Below are positions 25,487 to 35,500 of a stretch of DNA of 64,000 bases, one piece after another. How positions within the stretch are numbered: the first letter of the stretch is position 1; each line of letters opens with the position of its first letter. A model generated the notes under the pieces. That model searched no databases, was not told the origin of the DNA, and worked only from the letters and a program-made list of their open reading frames with translations. Both the position numbers and the translations under genes were made by a program. Source of the stretch: Streptomyces hilarionis (GTDB lineage Bacteria > Actinomycetota > Actinomycetes > Streptomycetales > Streptomycetaceae); NCBI RefSeq assembly GCF_024539675.1, contig NZ_JAHHIT010000056.1, positions 1 to 64,000 on the forward strand, read 5' to 3'.

Positions 25487-26016
25487 CGGTCTCCTCCTGG
25501 CGGTACGTAGGTGAACTCGAACTCCAGGCCGTTGACGTCCAGGACATAGCAGCTCTGGACGCCGTCGTCGTCGATGACGATGTCGGTGGGCTCCTCGTCA
25601 CCGGCGAACGTGAACCGGCCGGACTCGTACAGCCGGAACCAGCGCTCGCGCCAGGCCCGCAGCTCCTCGGGGGAGCCGGTGGCGAGGCAGACGTGCTGGA
25701 ACTGGCGGGTGTTGGCACCGGGGACGGCGCCGTCGTGCCCGGTGCGCTCGAAGAGGTGGAAGCGCAGTCCGGCCACCATCACCTCGGTCAGCCGGGTGAT
25801 GCCGGGCAGGCGGCTCAGCGTCAGGTCGGAGAAGGCGTCCAGCGTCCAGTTGGTCCGGCAGCCGAAGAACTCCTCGTACCAGGCGGCGCAGTTGTCGAGG
25901 TCGTCCGTCTGCACGCCCACGTGGTGCAGCTCCGGTACGAGATGGAGATCGGGGGTGGGATCAGGGCCGAGGCGGGGGTTCGGCGGTCGCTCTGTCGTGT
26001 TCCCGGTTCGCTGCAA
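25483..26016 (-). CDS. tomH: L-DOPA 2,3-extradiol dioxygenase (LmbB1/TomH type)
   Basis: A 177-residue single VOC-domain dioxygenase. Candidate iron ligands are His in PELHHVGVQT (about residue 31), His in QFQHVCLATG (about 107), and Glu in LDVNGLEFEFTY near the C-terminus. The catechol-cleaving enzyme of the lincomycin/pyrrolobenzodiazepine family opens L-DOPA between C2 and C3, and the product cyclises to the dihydropyrrole acid. The first 28 residues are polar and Pro-rich and may be a flexible tail. It is first gene of the tomH-I-J-K-L unit, divergent from tomG, and ATGA-coupled to tomI. Confidence 0.88.
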   Translation of the reverse strand: MQRTGNTTERPPNPRLGPDPTPDLHLVPELHHVGVQTDDLDNCAAWYEEFFGCRTNWTLDAFSDLTLSRLPGITRLTEVMVAGLRFHLFERTGHDGAVPGANTRQFQHVCLATGSPEELRAWRERWFRLYESGRFTFAGDEEPTDIVIDDDGVQSCYVLDVNGLEFEFTYVPPGGDR

Positions 26017-26079
26017 GATACTGCGCTCCTCTCATTGAAGTCGTGCCAGGAGAGATCGAGGGGTGGGTCGGTGGGGGGA

Positions 26080-26127
26080 AACGAGAGGCGTTCTTTTTCT
26101 CGTTCAGGCAGGCGAATTCCCGGGAAT
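26080..26127. promoter_or_regulatory. tomH/tomG divergent promoter region with inverted repeats
   Basis: This AT-richer 218-bp gap between tomH and tomG contains AACGAGA (26080-26086) paired with TCTCGTT (26098-26104) across 11 nt, and the 12-bp perfect palindrome ATTCCCGGGAAT (26116-26127). Neither matches the TGGTTTCC cluster motif. They may be promoter elements or sites for a different regulator. Confidence 0.35.
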
Positions 26128-26234
26128 CCGCTCCACTAACCGACGGGGATAAGTGGACGACATGAATCCGCCGTTTTTCTGGAATTCCTTCCTTCGGGGT
26201 GCCGAATTTCCTCCTCACGGGGAACACTGGAGTC

Positions 26235-26939
26235 ATGACACAGCATCAGTGGAGCGCGGTGGACGGCTACTTCGACACGGTTCTCGGTGACGAGGACCCC
26301 GCCCTGGCCGCCGCCGCCCAGGCACACATCGGATTCGACCTCCCCGATATCGGGGTCTCCCGCTCCCAGGGAAAGCTGCTGCACCTGCTGGCCCTCGTCC
26401 AGCGCGCCGAGCGCATTCTGGAGATAGGCACCTTCGGCGGGTACAGCTCCATCTGGCTCGCCCGCGCCCTGCCGCCCGGCGGACGGCTGGTCACCATCGA
26501 GTGGGAGCGCTCGTTCGCCGAGACCGCCGCCGGCCATCTGGCGCGGGCCGGTGTCGCCGACCGCGTCGACCAGCGGGTGGGCCGGGCGCTCGACATCCTG
26601 CCCGACCTCGCGAAGACCGGGGAGCAGCCGTTCGACCTGGTCTTCATCGACGCCAACAAGCCCGACACCCCGGAGTACTTCGACTGGGCGCTCGAACTGT
26701 CCCGGCCCGGCGGCGTCATCGTCGTCGACAACGTGGTGCTCGGCGGCGCCGTCGCCGACGCGGACGACCCCGACGGCGGCGTGCGCGGGATGCGGCGCTT
26801 CCACGAGAAGGTCGCCGCGGAGCCCAGGGTCAGCGCCACCACGATCCAGACGGTGGGCGCCAAGGGCTACGACGGCTTCACCCTGGCCGTGATCCTGCCC
26901 GACCCGGACGGCCGGCCCGAGGCGCCCGCCCCGCGCTGA
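26235..26939 (+). CDS. tomG: SAM-dependent O-methyltransferase (TomG type)
   Basis: A 234-residue class I methyltransferase of the caffeoyl-CoA/catechol O-methyltransferase type. SAM-binding motif I is ILEIGTFGGYSSIWLARALP (about residues 61-80). The acidic loop is VTIEWERSFA. The metal-binding catechol site is FDLVFIDANKPDTPEYFDWA and VVDNVVLGG. It is expected to methylate one hydroxyl of the dihydroxylated anthranilate, giving the 7-methoxy-8-hydroxy A-ring of tomaymycin. The ATG at 26235 is preferred to an in-frame upstream start that has no family match. It is the only methyltransferase in the cluster. Convergent with tomF across a GC hairpin. Confidence 0.9.
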   Translation: MTQHQWSAVDGYFDTVLGDEDPALAAAAQAHIGFDLPDIGVSRSQGKLLHLLALVQRAERILEIGTFGGYSSIWLARALPPGGRLVTIEWERSFAETAAGHLARAGVADRVDQRVGRALDILPDLAKTGEQPFDLVFIDANKPDTPEYFDWALELSRPGGVIVVDNVVLGGAVADADDPDGGVRGMRRFHEKVAAEPRVSATTIQTVGAKGYDGFTLAVILPDPDGRPEAPAPR

Positions 26940-26969
26940 CGCCCGGCGGGAGGGCGGCCCCCCGGGGGC

Positions 26970-27001
26970 GGCGGCGGACCGGACACCGGCCGTCCGCCGC
27001 C
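26970..27001. terminator. Terminator between tomG and tomF
   Basis: GGCGGCGGAC (26970-26979) pairs with GTCCGCCGCC (26992-27001) around a 12-nt loop, and flanking G/C runs can extend or shift the pairing. It lies between the convergent tomG and tomF stops. Confidence 0.6.
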
Positions 27002-27025
27002 CCCGTCGTCGTGCCGGCCCGCCGC

Positions 27026-28627
27026 TCATGCCTGGTCGGGCCCGATGAGGTCCGGCGCCGTCCAGCCGTCCAGGTCGTACTCGGACATGCACTCCTCGGC
27101 GAAGCCCCGGTAGCCGTCGACCAGGCCGGACGCGGTCTGCGCCATCAGCAGTTCGATACGGACGTTCTCGTGGTTGCCCGAGTAGTTGCGCTCGTACAGT
27201 TCGTGCCGGCCGCCGAACTCCGTGCCCACCGAGTCCCAGATCAGCTTCATCAGCTTGACCCGCTCCACCGAGTCGTATCCGTTCGACCCGCGCATGTAGC
27301 GGTCGAGATGCGGCCGCAGTTCGGGGTTCTGGAAATCCTTGGCGTGGGAATTCAGGTAGATGAGGCCGCTGCTGAGGTCCTGAAGGATGATCTCGCGGAC
27401 CCGCGGATAGCCGATCGTCATGAACCAGCGGTATGCCATGCCGTAATCCAGGTTCGGCAGCAGTCCGCCGTCGTGCCATGCGTTCGGATTGTGCGCCATC
27501 GCGTCGCTGAGACCCCAGAACATGTTCCGCCAGGCGAGCACCTCGCCCACCCTGGTCTGAATGCCCCGGAAATCCTTCGTGCCGGTCACGTCCAGCCCCT
27601 TGAGGAGCAGGCCGGCGAGGAAGTCCAGCTTCACCGCGAGCCGGGTCACGCCGTGGAAGGTGAGCCGGTGCGTGAACCCGGACGTGTTCAGGAAGGTCCC
27701 GGCCTTCGCGGTGTCGCCGTAGATGAAGACGTTCTCCCAGGGGATCTTCACCTTGTCCAGGATGAAGACGGTGTCGTTCTCGTCGAGGCGGCTCGACAGC
27801 GGGTAGTCGAAGGGGCTGCCCATCCGGTTCGCGGCCAGCTCGTACGACTGGCGGCAGATCAGCTTCACCCCCGGCGCGTCCATCGGCAGCGTCGCGACGA
27901 GCGCGAACTCCTTCTTCTTGACCGGCAGTCCGTAGTGCGCGACGAAGTTGAAGTGGGTCAGCGCCGACCCCGTCGCCACCACCTTCGCGCCGCTGACCAC
28001 CAGGCCGTCGTCGCACTCCTTCTCGACGTGCACGAACACGTCGCCGACCTCGTCCGGCGCCCGGTTGCGGTCCACGGGCGGGTTGATCACCGCGTGGTTC
28101 CAGAACAGCACCCGCTCCTGCGCCTCCGCGTACCAGCGACGGGCGTTGTCCGCGAACTCCCCGTAGTAGTCCGGGTCCGCTCCCAGCGTGACGAGGAAGC
28201 TCGCCTTGTAGTCGGGGCTGCGGCCCATCCAGCCGTACGTCATCCGGGCCCAGCGGGCGATCGCGTCCCGGTCGCCGACCAGGTCCTCCACACTGCGCGG
28301 CACCCGGTAGAACTTGTGCGTGTAGCCGTCGCTGCCGGTGTCCGTCGGCGTGGTCAGCGTGTCGTGGTGCTCCGGGTCGTGCAGCGCGTCGTACAGCCGC
28401 GCCGTCATCCGCGCCGTGTTGCGGAACGCCGGGTGCTTGGTGACGTCGTCGACCCGCTCCCCGTACGCCCAGATCTCCCGGCCGTCGCGGATGCTCTCCA
28501 GGTACTCGTCGCCGGTCATCGGGCGGGTCGTGCGGCGCGGCGCCGCGTCACCGGTGGCGCCCGCGGCGCCGGTGGCCCCGGTGGCGGGGGTTTCCGCCGC
28601 GCCCGTGCTGTGCCTCGTGTCCGTCAT
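27026..28627 (-). CDS. tomF: Flavin-dependent aromatic hydroxylase, HpaB family (TomF type)
   Basis: A 533-residue oxygenase component of a two-component flavin monooxygenase, 4-hydroxyphenylacetate 3-hydroxylase family. Typical blocks are [20 protein letters not shown] near residue 37, then [52 protein letters not shown] and [20 protein letters not shown]. The first 36 residues are a low-complexity Ala/Thr/Gly leader that the family does not need. It hydroxylates the anthranilate-derived ring using reduced flavin from TomE, whose stop lies 5 bp upstream of its ATG. It ends the long tomA-tomF transcription unit. Confidence 0.9.
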   Translation of the reverse strand: MTDTRHSTGAAETPATGATGAAGATGDAAPRRTTRPMTGDEYLESIRDGREIWAYGERVDDVTKHPAFRNTARMTARLYDALHDPEHHDTLTTPTDTGSDGYTHKFYRVPRSVEDLVGDRDAIARWARMTYGWMGRSPDYKASFLVTLGADPDYYGEFADNARRWYAEAQERVLFWNHAVINPPVDRNRAPDEVGDVFVHVEKECDDGLVVSGAKVVATGSALTHFNFVAHYGLPVKKKEFALVATLPMDAPGVKLICRQSYELAANRMGSPFDYPLSSRLDENDTVFILDKVKIPWENVFIYGDTAKAGTFLNTSGFTHRLTFHGVTRLAVKLDFLAGLLLKGLDVTGTKDFRGIQTRVGEVLAWRNMFWGLSDAMAHNPNAWHDGGLLPNLDYGMAYRWFMTIGYPRVREIILQDLSSGLIYLNSHAKDFQNPELRPHLDRYMRGSNGYDSVERVKLMKLIWDSVGTEFGGRHELYERNYSGNHENVRIELLMAQTASGLVDGYRGFAEECMSEYDLDGWTAPDLIGPDQA

Positions 28628-28632
28628 GTACG

Positions 28633-29241
28633 TCAGTCCCCTGTCCTGTCTGTCCTGTCGGGCTCTTCGGGTACCGGGAGGTGCGTCACCGGGTCCATGC
28701 CGTCCAGGCACAGCGACCAGGCGACGGCGGAGTCGTCCGGCGCCAGCGCCGGGAAGGCGCCGCCGTGGAACAGCAGCGGCCGTCCCGGACGGCTCTCGAA
28801 CTCCTCGACGCTCCCGATGTGCAGCGTGTGGTCGCCGCCGTCGTGGATCTGCCAGGGCCGGCAGACCAGATGGGCCACCGTGCCCGCCAGCCGCGGGTGC
28901 GGCCCGTCCTCGTCCACCCACGGCACGGGCTCCGCCATGGGCCGACCGGCGAAGTGCATCGCCAGATCGCGCTGCGAGGCGTCGAGGATGTTGACGACGT
29001 AGTCGCCGTCCTGCCGCAGCAGCGCGCCCGCCCGGCTGCGCCGGTCCAGCGCCACCAGGGCCAGCGGCGGGTCCAGCGACACTGAGGTGAACGCGTTGAC
29101 CGTGGTGCCGTGCACGAGGTCGCCGCGGCGGCAGGTGATCACCGTGACCCCCGTCGCGAACTGGCCCATGCAACTGCGCAGGGCGCGCGGGTCGATCGGC
29201 CGGGGCGCGGTGTCCACGCCCCCTCGCTCAGGCATGCTCAT
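28633..29241 (-). CDS. tomE: Flavin reductase of two-component monooxygenase (TomE type)
   Basis: A 202-residue flavin-reductase-like (HpaC/FMN-binding split barrel) protein: [40 protein letters not shown], then [12 protein letters not shown] and PLLFHGGAF near the end. It supplies reduced FMN/FAD to TomF. The ATG at 29241 has an AGGGGG ribosome site and overlaps the end of tomD by 14 nt; an ATG two codons later is an alternative. Coupling to both tomD and tomF indicates stoichiometric expression. Confidence 0.9.
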   Translation of the reverse strand: MSMPERGGVDTAPRPIDPRALRSCMGQFATGVTVITCRRGDLVHGTTVNAFTSVSLDPPLALVALDRRSRAGALLRQDGDYVVNILDASQRDLAMHFAGRPMAEPVPWVDEDGPHPRLAGTVAHLVCRPWQIHDGGDHTLHIGSVEEFESRPGRPLLFHGGAFPALAPDDSAVAWSLCLDGMDPVTHLPVPEEPDRTDRTGD

Positions 29242-31261
29242 GGGTCCCCCTGGACTCCCGGAGCCGGGTGACGTGGACACCGGCCCCGTCGCTGTCGTGG
29301 ACGCCCGGCCGGGGTGCCGCGGCCGGCGCCAGAGCGTCGGTCAGCAGGTCGGCCAGGATGCCGGGGCCGTCCTCGGTCAGGAACGACTCCGCGTGGAACT
29401 GGATGGTGGACAGGGCCGGGCCGCGCAGCGCGATGACCTCGTCGCCGGCGCGCTGCACCTGCACCGGCCCGCCGCCCAGCGGCGGGTGCAGCCGGTCGCC
29501 GTCGGCCCGCGCGGCGTAGCTGTTGTAGAAGCCGGCCCGGCGCGGCCTGCCCCACAGCGGGACCCGCAGCCGTCTGCCCTGCGCCGGGTCGGGCAGCCGG
29601 GCCACCCGCAGCCCCAGCAGCGTGCACACCACCTGGTGTCCCAGGCAGATCGCCGCCAACGGCAGCCCGGCCGTGAGCCGTTCGCGGGCCGTGGCCCGCA
29701 GCACCCGCACCCGGGGATCGGCCGTGTCCCGCGGATCGCCGGGCCCCGGTCCGAGCAGGACCACGCCCGGCGACCCGGCGACCCCGCCCGCCGTCCGGTG
29801 CCAGGGCACCACCCGCACCGAGCAGCCCAGCGACCGCAGTTGGTAGGCGAGCATCGACGTGAACCCGTCCTCGGCGTCGACGATCGTGACCTCGGCGCCC
29901 GCCACGGCCCGGGCGGCTCTGACGTCGCCGGTCCCGCGCAGCCAGAACGCCGCCAGCCCGTCGTTGCGGGCGGCCAGCGCGCCGCGCACCGGACCGGCCT
30001 CGGCCAGCCCCGCGGCGGACGCCGGCACCGGCGCCTTCGCCGACCGCCGACCGGACAGCGCGTCCAGCAGACCCGACAGCTTGGCGGTGGTCTCCGCCGT
30101 CTCGTGCGCCGGCACCGACTCCCGTACGACGGTGGCGCCCGCCGTCAGCCGTACGGTGCCGTCCGCCCCGAGGTCCGCCATGCGCAGCATCAGCGCCGCG
30201 TCCAGCCGCCGCTGCCCGCCCTCGCGGCCCAGCAGGGCGATGACCCCGCTGTAGTAGCCCCGGCCGCGCGGCTCGTACCGCTCGATCACCCGGCAGGCGT
30301 TCTCCACCGGGCTGCCCGTCACGGTCGGCGCGGGCATCGTGGTGCGGAGGATCTCGGTGAGCGGGCGGTCCGAACGGCCGGAGAGGTAGTACTCGGTGTG
30401 CGCGAGCCGGGACATCCACTTCAGGGACGGCCCGCTGACCCGGACCTCGTCGCCGCACAGGGCCGCCATCATCTTCAGTTCCTCGTCGACGACCATGTAC
30501 AGCTCGTCGGTCTCCTTGGGGTCGCGCAGGAAGCGCAGCAGCCCCGGCAGGTCGGCGCCGGTCCGCGGGTAGCGGTAGGTCCCGCTGATCGGGTTCATCT
30601 CGACCAGGTCGCCCCGCACCCGCACCTGCTGCTCCGGGGTCGAGCCGATCAGGTACCGGTCGCCGGTGAAGATCAGGAACGTCCAGTAGGCGCCGGTCTC
30701 GGCCGTGATCAGCCCCCGCAGCACGGCGAGGGCGGCCGTGCGGTCGAAGGCGCGGATGCGGCCGTGCAGGCTGCGGGCCAGCACGAAGTTGGAGCCCTCG
30801 CCGCGGTGGATCTCGCGGTGGACGATGGCGTCCACGGCCGCCGCGTAGCCGTCGTCGTCGATGTCGAAGCGGGTGTCCTCCACCCGCGGCGCCCGGTCCG
30901 GCAGGCAGGCCAGCAGCCGGTCGAGGGGGACCCTCCGGTGCTCGCGCACCTCCATGGCGAGCAGCGGCTCGCCGTCGTCGGGGTGCGCGAAGCCGCGCTC
31001 GCGGATCTGCCGGTAGGGGGCGAGGACGAGGGTGTCCGGGGCGTCCGCGCCGCCGTCCGTGGACCGCGTCGCCCCGCCGGGCCGGTCCAGGCCGAGGGCG
31101 TCCAGGTCGTCCTCGCGCCGTACCGGGCCGCTGAGGATCTCCACCGGCGCCGTGCGGCCGGCGCCGGAGCGGTGCAGCACCGCGAAGGGGTGGCCCGGCG
31201 GCGGCAGCAGCGCGTCGTGGGCCTGCGCCGGAGCGGCGGTGGTGGCGGGGGGCGCGGTCAT
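29228..31261 (-). CDS. tomD: Anthranilate synthase, fused TrpE-TrpG (PhzE-like; TomD type)
   Basis: A 677-residue fusion. The chorismate domain fills about residues 1-430 (ETGAYWTFLIFTGDRYLIGS, SGTYRYPRTGADLPG, DPKETDELYMVVDEELKMMA, GSPVENACRVIERYEPRGRG). A class-I glutamine amidotransferase fills about 470-650 with an intact triad: Cys539 in ICLGHQ, and His623 and Glu625 in QFHAESF. It would convert chorismate and glutamine to anthranilate, or to ADIC in PhzE-type enzymes. Its start overlaps the tomC stop (ATGA). Comparison with TomP, where the glutaminase triad is lost, indicates that TomD is the ammonia-generating partner. Confidence 0.9.
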   Translation of the reverse strand: MTAPPATTAAPAQAHDALLPPPGHPFAVLHRSGAGRTAPVEILSGPVRREDDLDALGLDRPGGATRSTDGGADAPDTLVLAPYRQIRERGFAHPDDGEPLLAMEVREHRRVPLDRLLACLPDRAPRVEDTRFDIDDDGYAAAVDAIVHREIHRGEGSNFVLARSLHGRIRAFDRTAALAVLRGLITAETGAYWTFLIFTGDRYLIGSTPEQQVRVRGDLVEMNPISGTYRYPRTGADLPGLLRFLRDPKETDELYMVVDEELKMMAALCGDEVRVSGPSLKWMSRLAHTEYYLSGRSDRPLTEILRTTMPAPTVTGSPVENACRVIERYEPRGRGYYSGVIALLGREGGQRRLDAALMLRMADLGADGTVRLTAGATVVRESVPAHETAETTAKLSGLLDALSGRRSAKAPVPASAAGLAEAGPVRGALAARNDGLAAFWLRGTGDVRAARAVAGAEVTIVDAEDGFTSMLAYQLRSLGCSVRVVPWHRTAGGVAGSPGVVLLGPGPGDPRDTADPRVRVLRATARERLTAGLPLAAICLGHQVVCTLLGLRVARLPDPAQGRRLRVPLWGRPRRAGFYNSYAARADGDRLHPPLGGGPVQVQRAGDEVIALRGPALSTIQFHAESFLTEDGPGILADLLTDALAPAAAPRPGVHDSDGAGVHVTRLRESRGTHEHA

Positions 31262-32475
31262 ACGGCCGCCCCCACGGGCAGCCGGCAGTGTGCGACGGCG
31301 GCGACGGCCTGGACGAGGCTGAGCCGGGGGTCGCACAGGCTGCGGTAGCCCGGCCCGCGGACGGGGACGCGACCCGCGCCCTCGCACTCGCAGATGTCAT
31401 CGGGCGAGGCCTCCAGGTGCAGCCCCGCGCACCGCTCCCCGTTCTCCGCCAGGACGTCCACGCACTGCCGGATCTCGGACATGATCGTGTCGAGGCGTCG
31501 CGTCTTGAGCCCGTCGGGCGTCTTCACGGTGTTGCCGTGCATCGGGTCGCACATCCACAGCACCGGGTGCCCGGCCTGCCGCACCGCCCGTACCAGCGGG
31601 GCCAGTCCGGCGACCCGGTCCGCGCCGAACCGGGCGATGAGGGTGAGCCGGCCCGGGGTCCGGTGCGGGTCGAGCGCCGCGCACAGGTCCAGCACCTCGT
31701 CGACGGTCGCCTCGGGCCCGACTTTGCACGCCACCGGGTTGTCCAGTTCGGTCATCAGACGCACGTGTGCGAAGTCGGCCTGACGGGTGCGCTCGCCGAT
31801 CCAGGGCCAGTGCGTGGACGCCAGATAGCTGCCGCCGTCCGTGTGCCGCCGTACTTGGGGGAGTTCGTAGTCGAGCAGGAGCGCCTCGTGGCTGGTCCAC
31901 ACCCGGTCCTCGGGAGCGGCGCCCTCGCCGCGGCCCAGCCGGTCGAGCGCGGTGACGGCGCAGCGGGCGGCCTCCAGTCCGGTGATGACGCGGGACGGGT
32001 CGGGTGTGCGGGCCTCCTCGCAGGCCTCCGGCGCGTTGACGACCGGGCCCCGGAACACCGGGAGCCGTCCGCCGGGGACGGTCTCCCAGTCGTCGGAGCG
32101 GGGCTTGGCGAACTGCCCGGCCATCCGCCCGACGCGCACGACGGGCAGACCGGAGCCGGTGCGCATGACGTCGCCGAGGACGTCGAGCATCTCCACCTTG
32201 CGTTCGACGTCGCAGGGTGCGCACTCGGTGGTCAACTCCACGCAGTCGCCGGCCTGGATGAGGCAGAACTCGCCCTCGGCGGCCCGCGCGAGGAGCCCGC
32301 GCAGCTCGCGGACGCTCGCGTACGACACCAGCGGCGACTCGCGGGCCAGCCGGTCGTGCACGGGGGCCAGGCGGGAGGGATCGGGCCATTGAGGCTGCTG
32401 GCGGGCGGGGAGAGCGGCCACCATCGAGGCGATCAACGGGTCGTGTCCGGCGCCCGGAAAGGGGTATCGAGACAT
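31258..32475 (-). CDS. tomC: Class II DAHP synthase (TomC type)
   Basis: A 405-residue plant-type (class II) 3-deoxy-7-phosphoheptulonate synthase, first enzyme of the shikimate pathway. It condenses phosphoenolpyruvate and erythrose 4-phosphate. Metal ligands are visible as Cys in IQAGDCVE, His in CDPMHGNT, Glu in LHLEASPDD and Asp in SLCDPRLS. Substrate-binding blocks are RVGRMAGQFAKPRSDDWE and KVGPEAT. Such a pathway-dedicated copy raises chorismate supply for anthranilate formation. It lacks the N-terminal extension that gives feedback control in the primary mycobacterial enzyme (inferred from its short 45-residue lead-in). Coupled to tomD by ATGA, and 81 bp after tomB. Confidence 0.92.
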   Translation of the reverse strand: MSRYPFPGAGHDPLIASMVAALPARQQPQWPDPSRLAPVHDRLARESPLVSYASVRELRGLLARAAEGEFCLIQAGDCVELTTECAPCDVERKVEMLDVLGDVMRTGSGLPVVRVGRMAGQFAKPRSDDWETVPGGRLPVFRGPVVNAPEACEEARTPDPSRVITGLEAARCAVTALDRLGRGEGAAPEDRVWTSHEALLLDYELPQVRRHTDGGSYLASTHWPWIGERTRQADFAHVRLMTELDNPVACKVGPEATVDEVLDLCAALDPHRTPGRLTLIARFGADRVAGLAPLVRAVRQAGHPVLWMCDPMHGNTVKTPDGLKTRRLDTIMSEIRQCVDVLAENGERCAGLHLEASPDDICECEGAGRVPVRGPGYRSLCDPRLSLVQAVAAVAHCRLPVGAAV

Positions 32476-32556
32476 GCTGTCGGCCTTCGTTCTGAGCGGC
32501 CAGGGGAGTGACCGCCTGCGGATGTCTGGGTGGGGGGAGCCGCTGGGCGGCCCGGT

Positions 32557-35500
32557 CTACGCGCCCTGCCGCGCAAGGGCACGGTCGTCCAGCTCACCGG
32601 CCGCTTCGAACCAGCGGATCATGCGGGCGAGGGACCGGCGGTCGATGTCGGGCCAGTGCAGCCCGAGGCGGTCGAGGAGCCGGGTCGTCCGCTCGTTGCC
32701 GTAGGTGTTCTCGCCCAGTTCGAGCGCGCCCTCCCGGAACAGCGGGACGGCCGCGGCGAGGGCGTTGCCCCCGGGCCGGCGGGCCGACTCCTCCAGGCGC
32801 GTCAGCCACTCCTCGGCGGGCACCGTGTCCAGCGGGTGCCCGCAGTCGCGGACGGCGGCGTGCACGGGGGTGAAGTCGGAGCCGCGCGGGTGGAACAGGT
32901 GGTACGTGGCGCCGTCGGCGGACGGCTCGCGGGAGAGGGCGGCGACGGCCCGGCCGACGAAGTCCACCGGCAGCAGGTCGGTGGTGAGTTCCTCGGCGGG
33001 CGGGGCCGAGCCGAGTTCGATGAAGCTCTTGATCTGCCGCCACAGGAAGTCGTCGGCCTGGCAGGCGCCGGTGACGCTGTCGCCGGAGATCCGGCCGATG
33101 CGATAGACGGTCACCGGCATCCCGCGCTCCCGCGCCAGGCGGGCGATGCCCTCGGCGACCCACTTGCTCTGCGTGTAGCCGATGCCGAGGCCCTCACACC
33201 TGTCGGGCACCGCTTCCTCGGTGATCGTCCCGCCCTCGCGGCCGGGGGCGAACACGGCGACGGTCGACATGTGGTGCACGTGCTTGAGCCGTCCCGTGGC
33301 GGCGAACTCCAGTACGGAGCGCAGGCCGTCGACGTTGGCCGGCTTCACCGAGGCGTACGGCAGCACGAAGTTGATGTGCGCCGCCGCGTGGTGGACCGCC
33401 TCGACCGATCCGGCCAGCTCGTCGTGGTCCGCGTCGGACAGGCCCATCCGGGGCCGGGCCAGGTCGCCGGGGACGGCGCGCACCCGTTCCCAGTCGATGC
33501 CATCGGTGATGCCGTACCGGTCGGCCGTGGCGTGCAGCCGGGCCAGGGCGGCGTCCGCGTCCTCGGCGCGCACCAGACAGGTCACGGTGTGCCCGGGGAA
33601 GCTCGCCAGCTCCCGCAGCAGCCAGCAGCCGAGGAAGCCGGTCGCGCCGGTCAGCAGGAACCGGGTCGCGGCGTCCGGCGCGACCGGTGTCCGGTCGCCG
33701 GGGTGGACGGTGTCCGGCAGGGTCACGTCGGCGCGCAGGTCGGCCGTGGGCTCCGTGAAGGCGGTGGTGTCGCCCGCCCGCCGCTCGTCGATCCGCGCGG
33801 CCATCCCGGCGACCGTCGGGTTGTCGAACAGGGTCCGCAGCGGGATGTCGACCTCGAACGACGTCCGCAGCCGGTAGACGAGTTCGGTGGCGATGATGCT
33901 GTTGCCGCCGAGGGTGAAGAAGTCGCCGTCGCGTCCGGGGACACCGCCGCCCAGGATGTCCGCCCAGGCCTCGGCGATCGCGCGCTCGGTCCCGGTCCGC
34001 GGCGGTTGTGCCGCCCTGGCGTCCTGGTCGGCGCCCCGGTCGCGCACCTCTGCGGCCAGCCGTCCGGCCAGCCCGCCCCGGTCGATCTTCCCGCTGGGCG
34101 TGGTCGGCAGCCGGTCCAGCCGGACCAGGTGCGCGGGCACCAGGTACTCCGGCAGCCGCTCGGCGAGCGCGGCCCGCAGCCGTGCGGTGTCGTCGGCGCC
34201 CTCGCCCGTGACGGCGGCCACCAGCCGCCGGTCGCCCGGCCCGAACTCGACCGCGACCACCGCCGAGTCCCGCACTCCGTCGAGGGCGTCGAGGGCGGCC
34301 TCGACCTCGCTGGGTTCCACGCGGTAGCCGCGAATCTTGATCTGGTCGTCGGCGCGGCCCAGGTACTCCAGGTCGCCGCGGGCGTTCCACCGGACGAGGT
34401 CGCCCGTACGGTAGATCACCTCGCCCTCGCCGCCGTACGGGTCGGGCAGGAAGCGCCGTGCCGTCTCCTCGGGCCGGCCCCGGTAGCCGGGCGACAGGTA
34501 CGGGCCGCCGATGTACAGCTCGCCCGTGACGCCCGGCGGGAGGAGTTCGCGGTCCGGGCCGAGGACGCGCAGCCGCATCCCGTCGACCGCCCGCCCGATC
34601 GGCGGGGCCTCGGGCCAGTCGGCGGGGTCGCCCGACAGCTCGTGCCAGGTGGCGAGGTGGGTCTCGGACGGGCCGTACATGTTGAGCAGCCGGGCGCGGG
34701 GGTGCCGGGCGAAGAACTCCCGGATCTGCGGGGAGACGACCAGCGCCTCGCCGACCGAGGTCACCTCGCGCAGCGCGTCGCAGCGCAGGTCCTCCGCGAC
34801 GGCGAGCGCCGCGAACCGCTGGAGCGCGATGTACGGCAGGTACAGGCGGGTGACGTCGTGCTCGGCGACGAACGCGGCCAGCCGGTGCAGGTCCTTGTGG
34901 AGTTCACCGGGGATCAGGGCGAGTGTTCCGCCGACGCAGAGCGTCCCCAGGATCTCCATGACGGAGACGTCGAAGGAGAGCGTCATGTACTGGAGGGTGG
35001 TGCCCGTCGCCCCGCAGGGACTGATCCGGTGCTGGGCGGCGACCAGGTTGCCGACGGTGCGGTCCCGGATGACGACGCCCTTGGGGGCGCCGGTCGACCC
35101 GGAGGTGTGGATGACGTAGATCTCGTCGTCGGGCGTCCGGGTCGGGCCGAGTGGCGCGGGGTCGGCGGCGGCGATCCGGTCCGCCTCCCGGTCGATCTCC
35201 AACAGCTGTGTGCCAGGCGGAAGTCGGTCGGCCGTGGCGCTGTCGGTGAGGACGAGGAGGGCCTCGGTGTCGTCCAGGACGTACGCCACCCGCTCCGGCG
35301 GGTGCGACGGGTCCAGCGGCACGTAGGACGCCCCTGACTTCACGACGGCGAGCAGTCCCGCGACCATCTCGACCGAACGGGGCAGGGCGATCGCGACCCG
35401 GCGGCCCGCCGCCGCGCCCTCCTCGCGCAGGACCCGCGCGAGCCGTCCGGCCCGCTCGTCCAGTTCGCGGTACGTCCACCCGTGGGCGCCGTCCGTCACG

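Noticed and set aside
22614..25718. Apparent giant fusion of PhzF with upstream sequence.
   Set aside because: The PhzF protein starts at the TTG 23477 overlapping the tomJ stop. The upstream part of the frame is an antisense or alternate-frame reading of tomJ-tomH.
26116..26127. ATTCCCGGGAAT as another copy of the tom cluster operator.
   Set aside because: It has no 4-nt spacer and does not carry the TGGTTTCC arm, so it was listed only as an unassigned palindrome.
32530..35337. Very long open frame (about 935 codons) on the plus strand opposite tomB.
   Set aside because: It is the antisense shadow of a high-GC NRPS gene: Gly/Val/Arg/Ala-rich, no domain or ribosome site, and fully contained in a convincing minus-strand gene.
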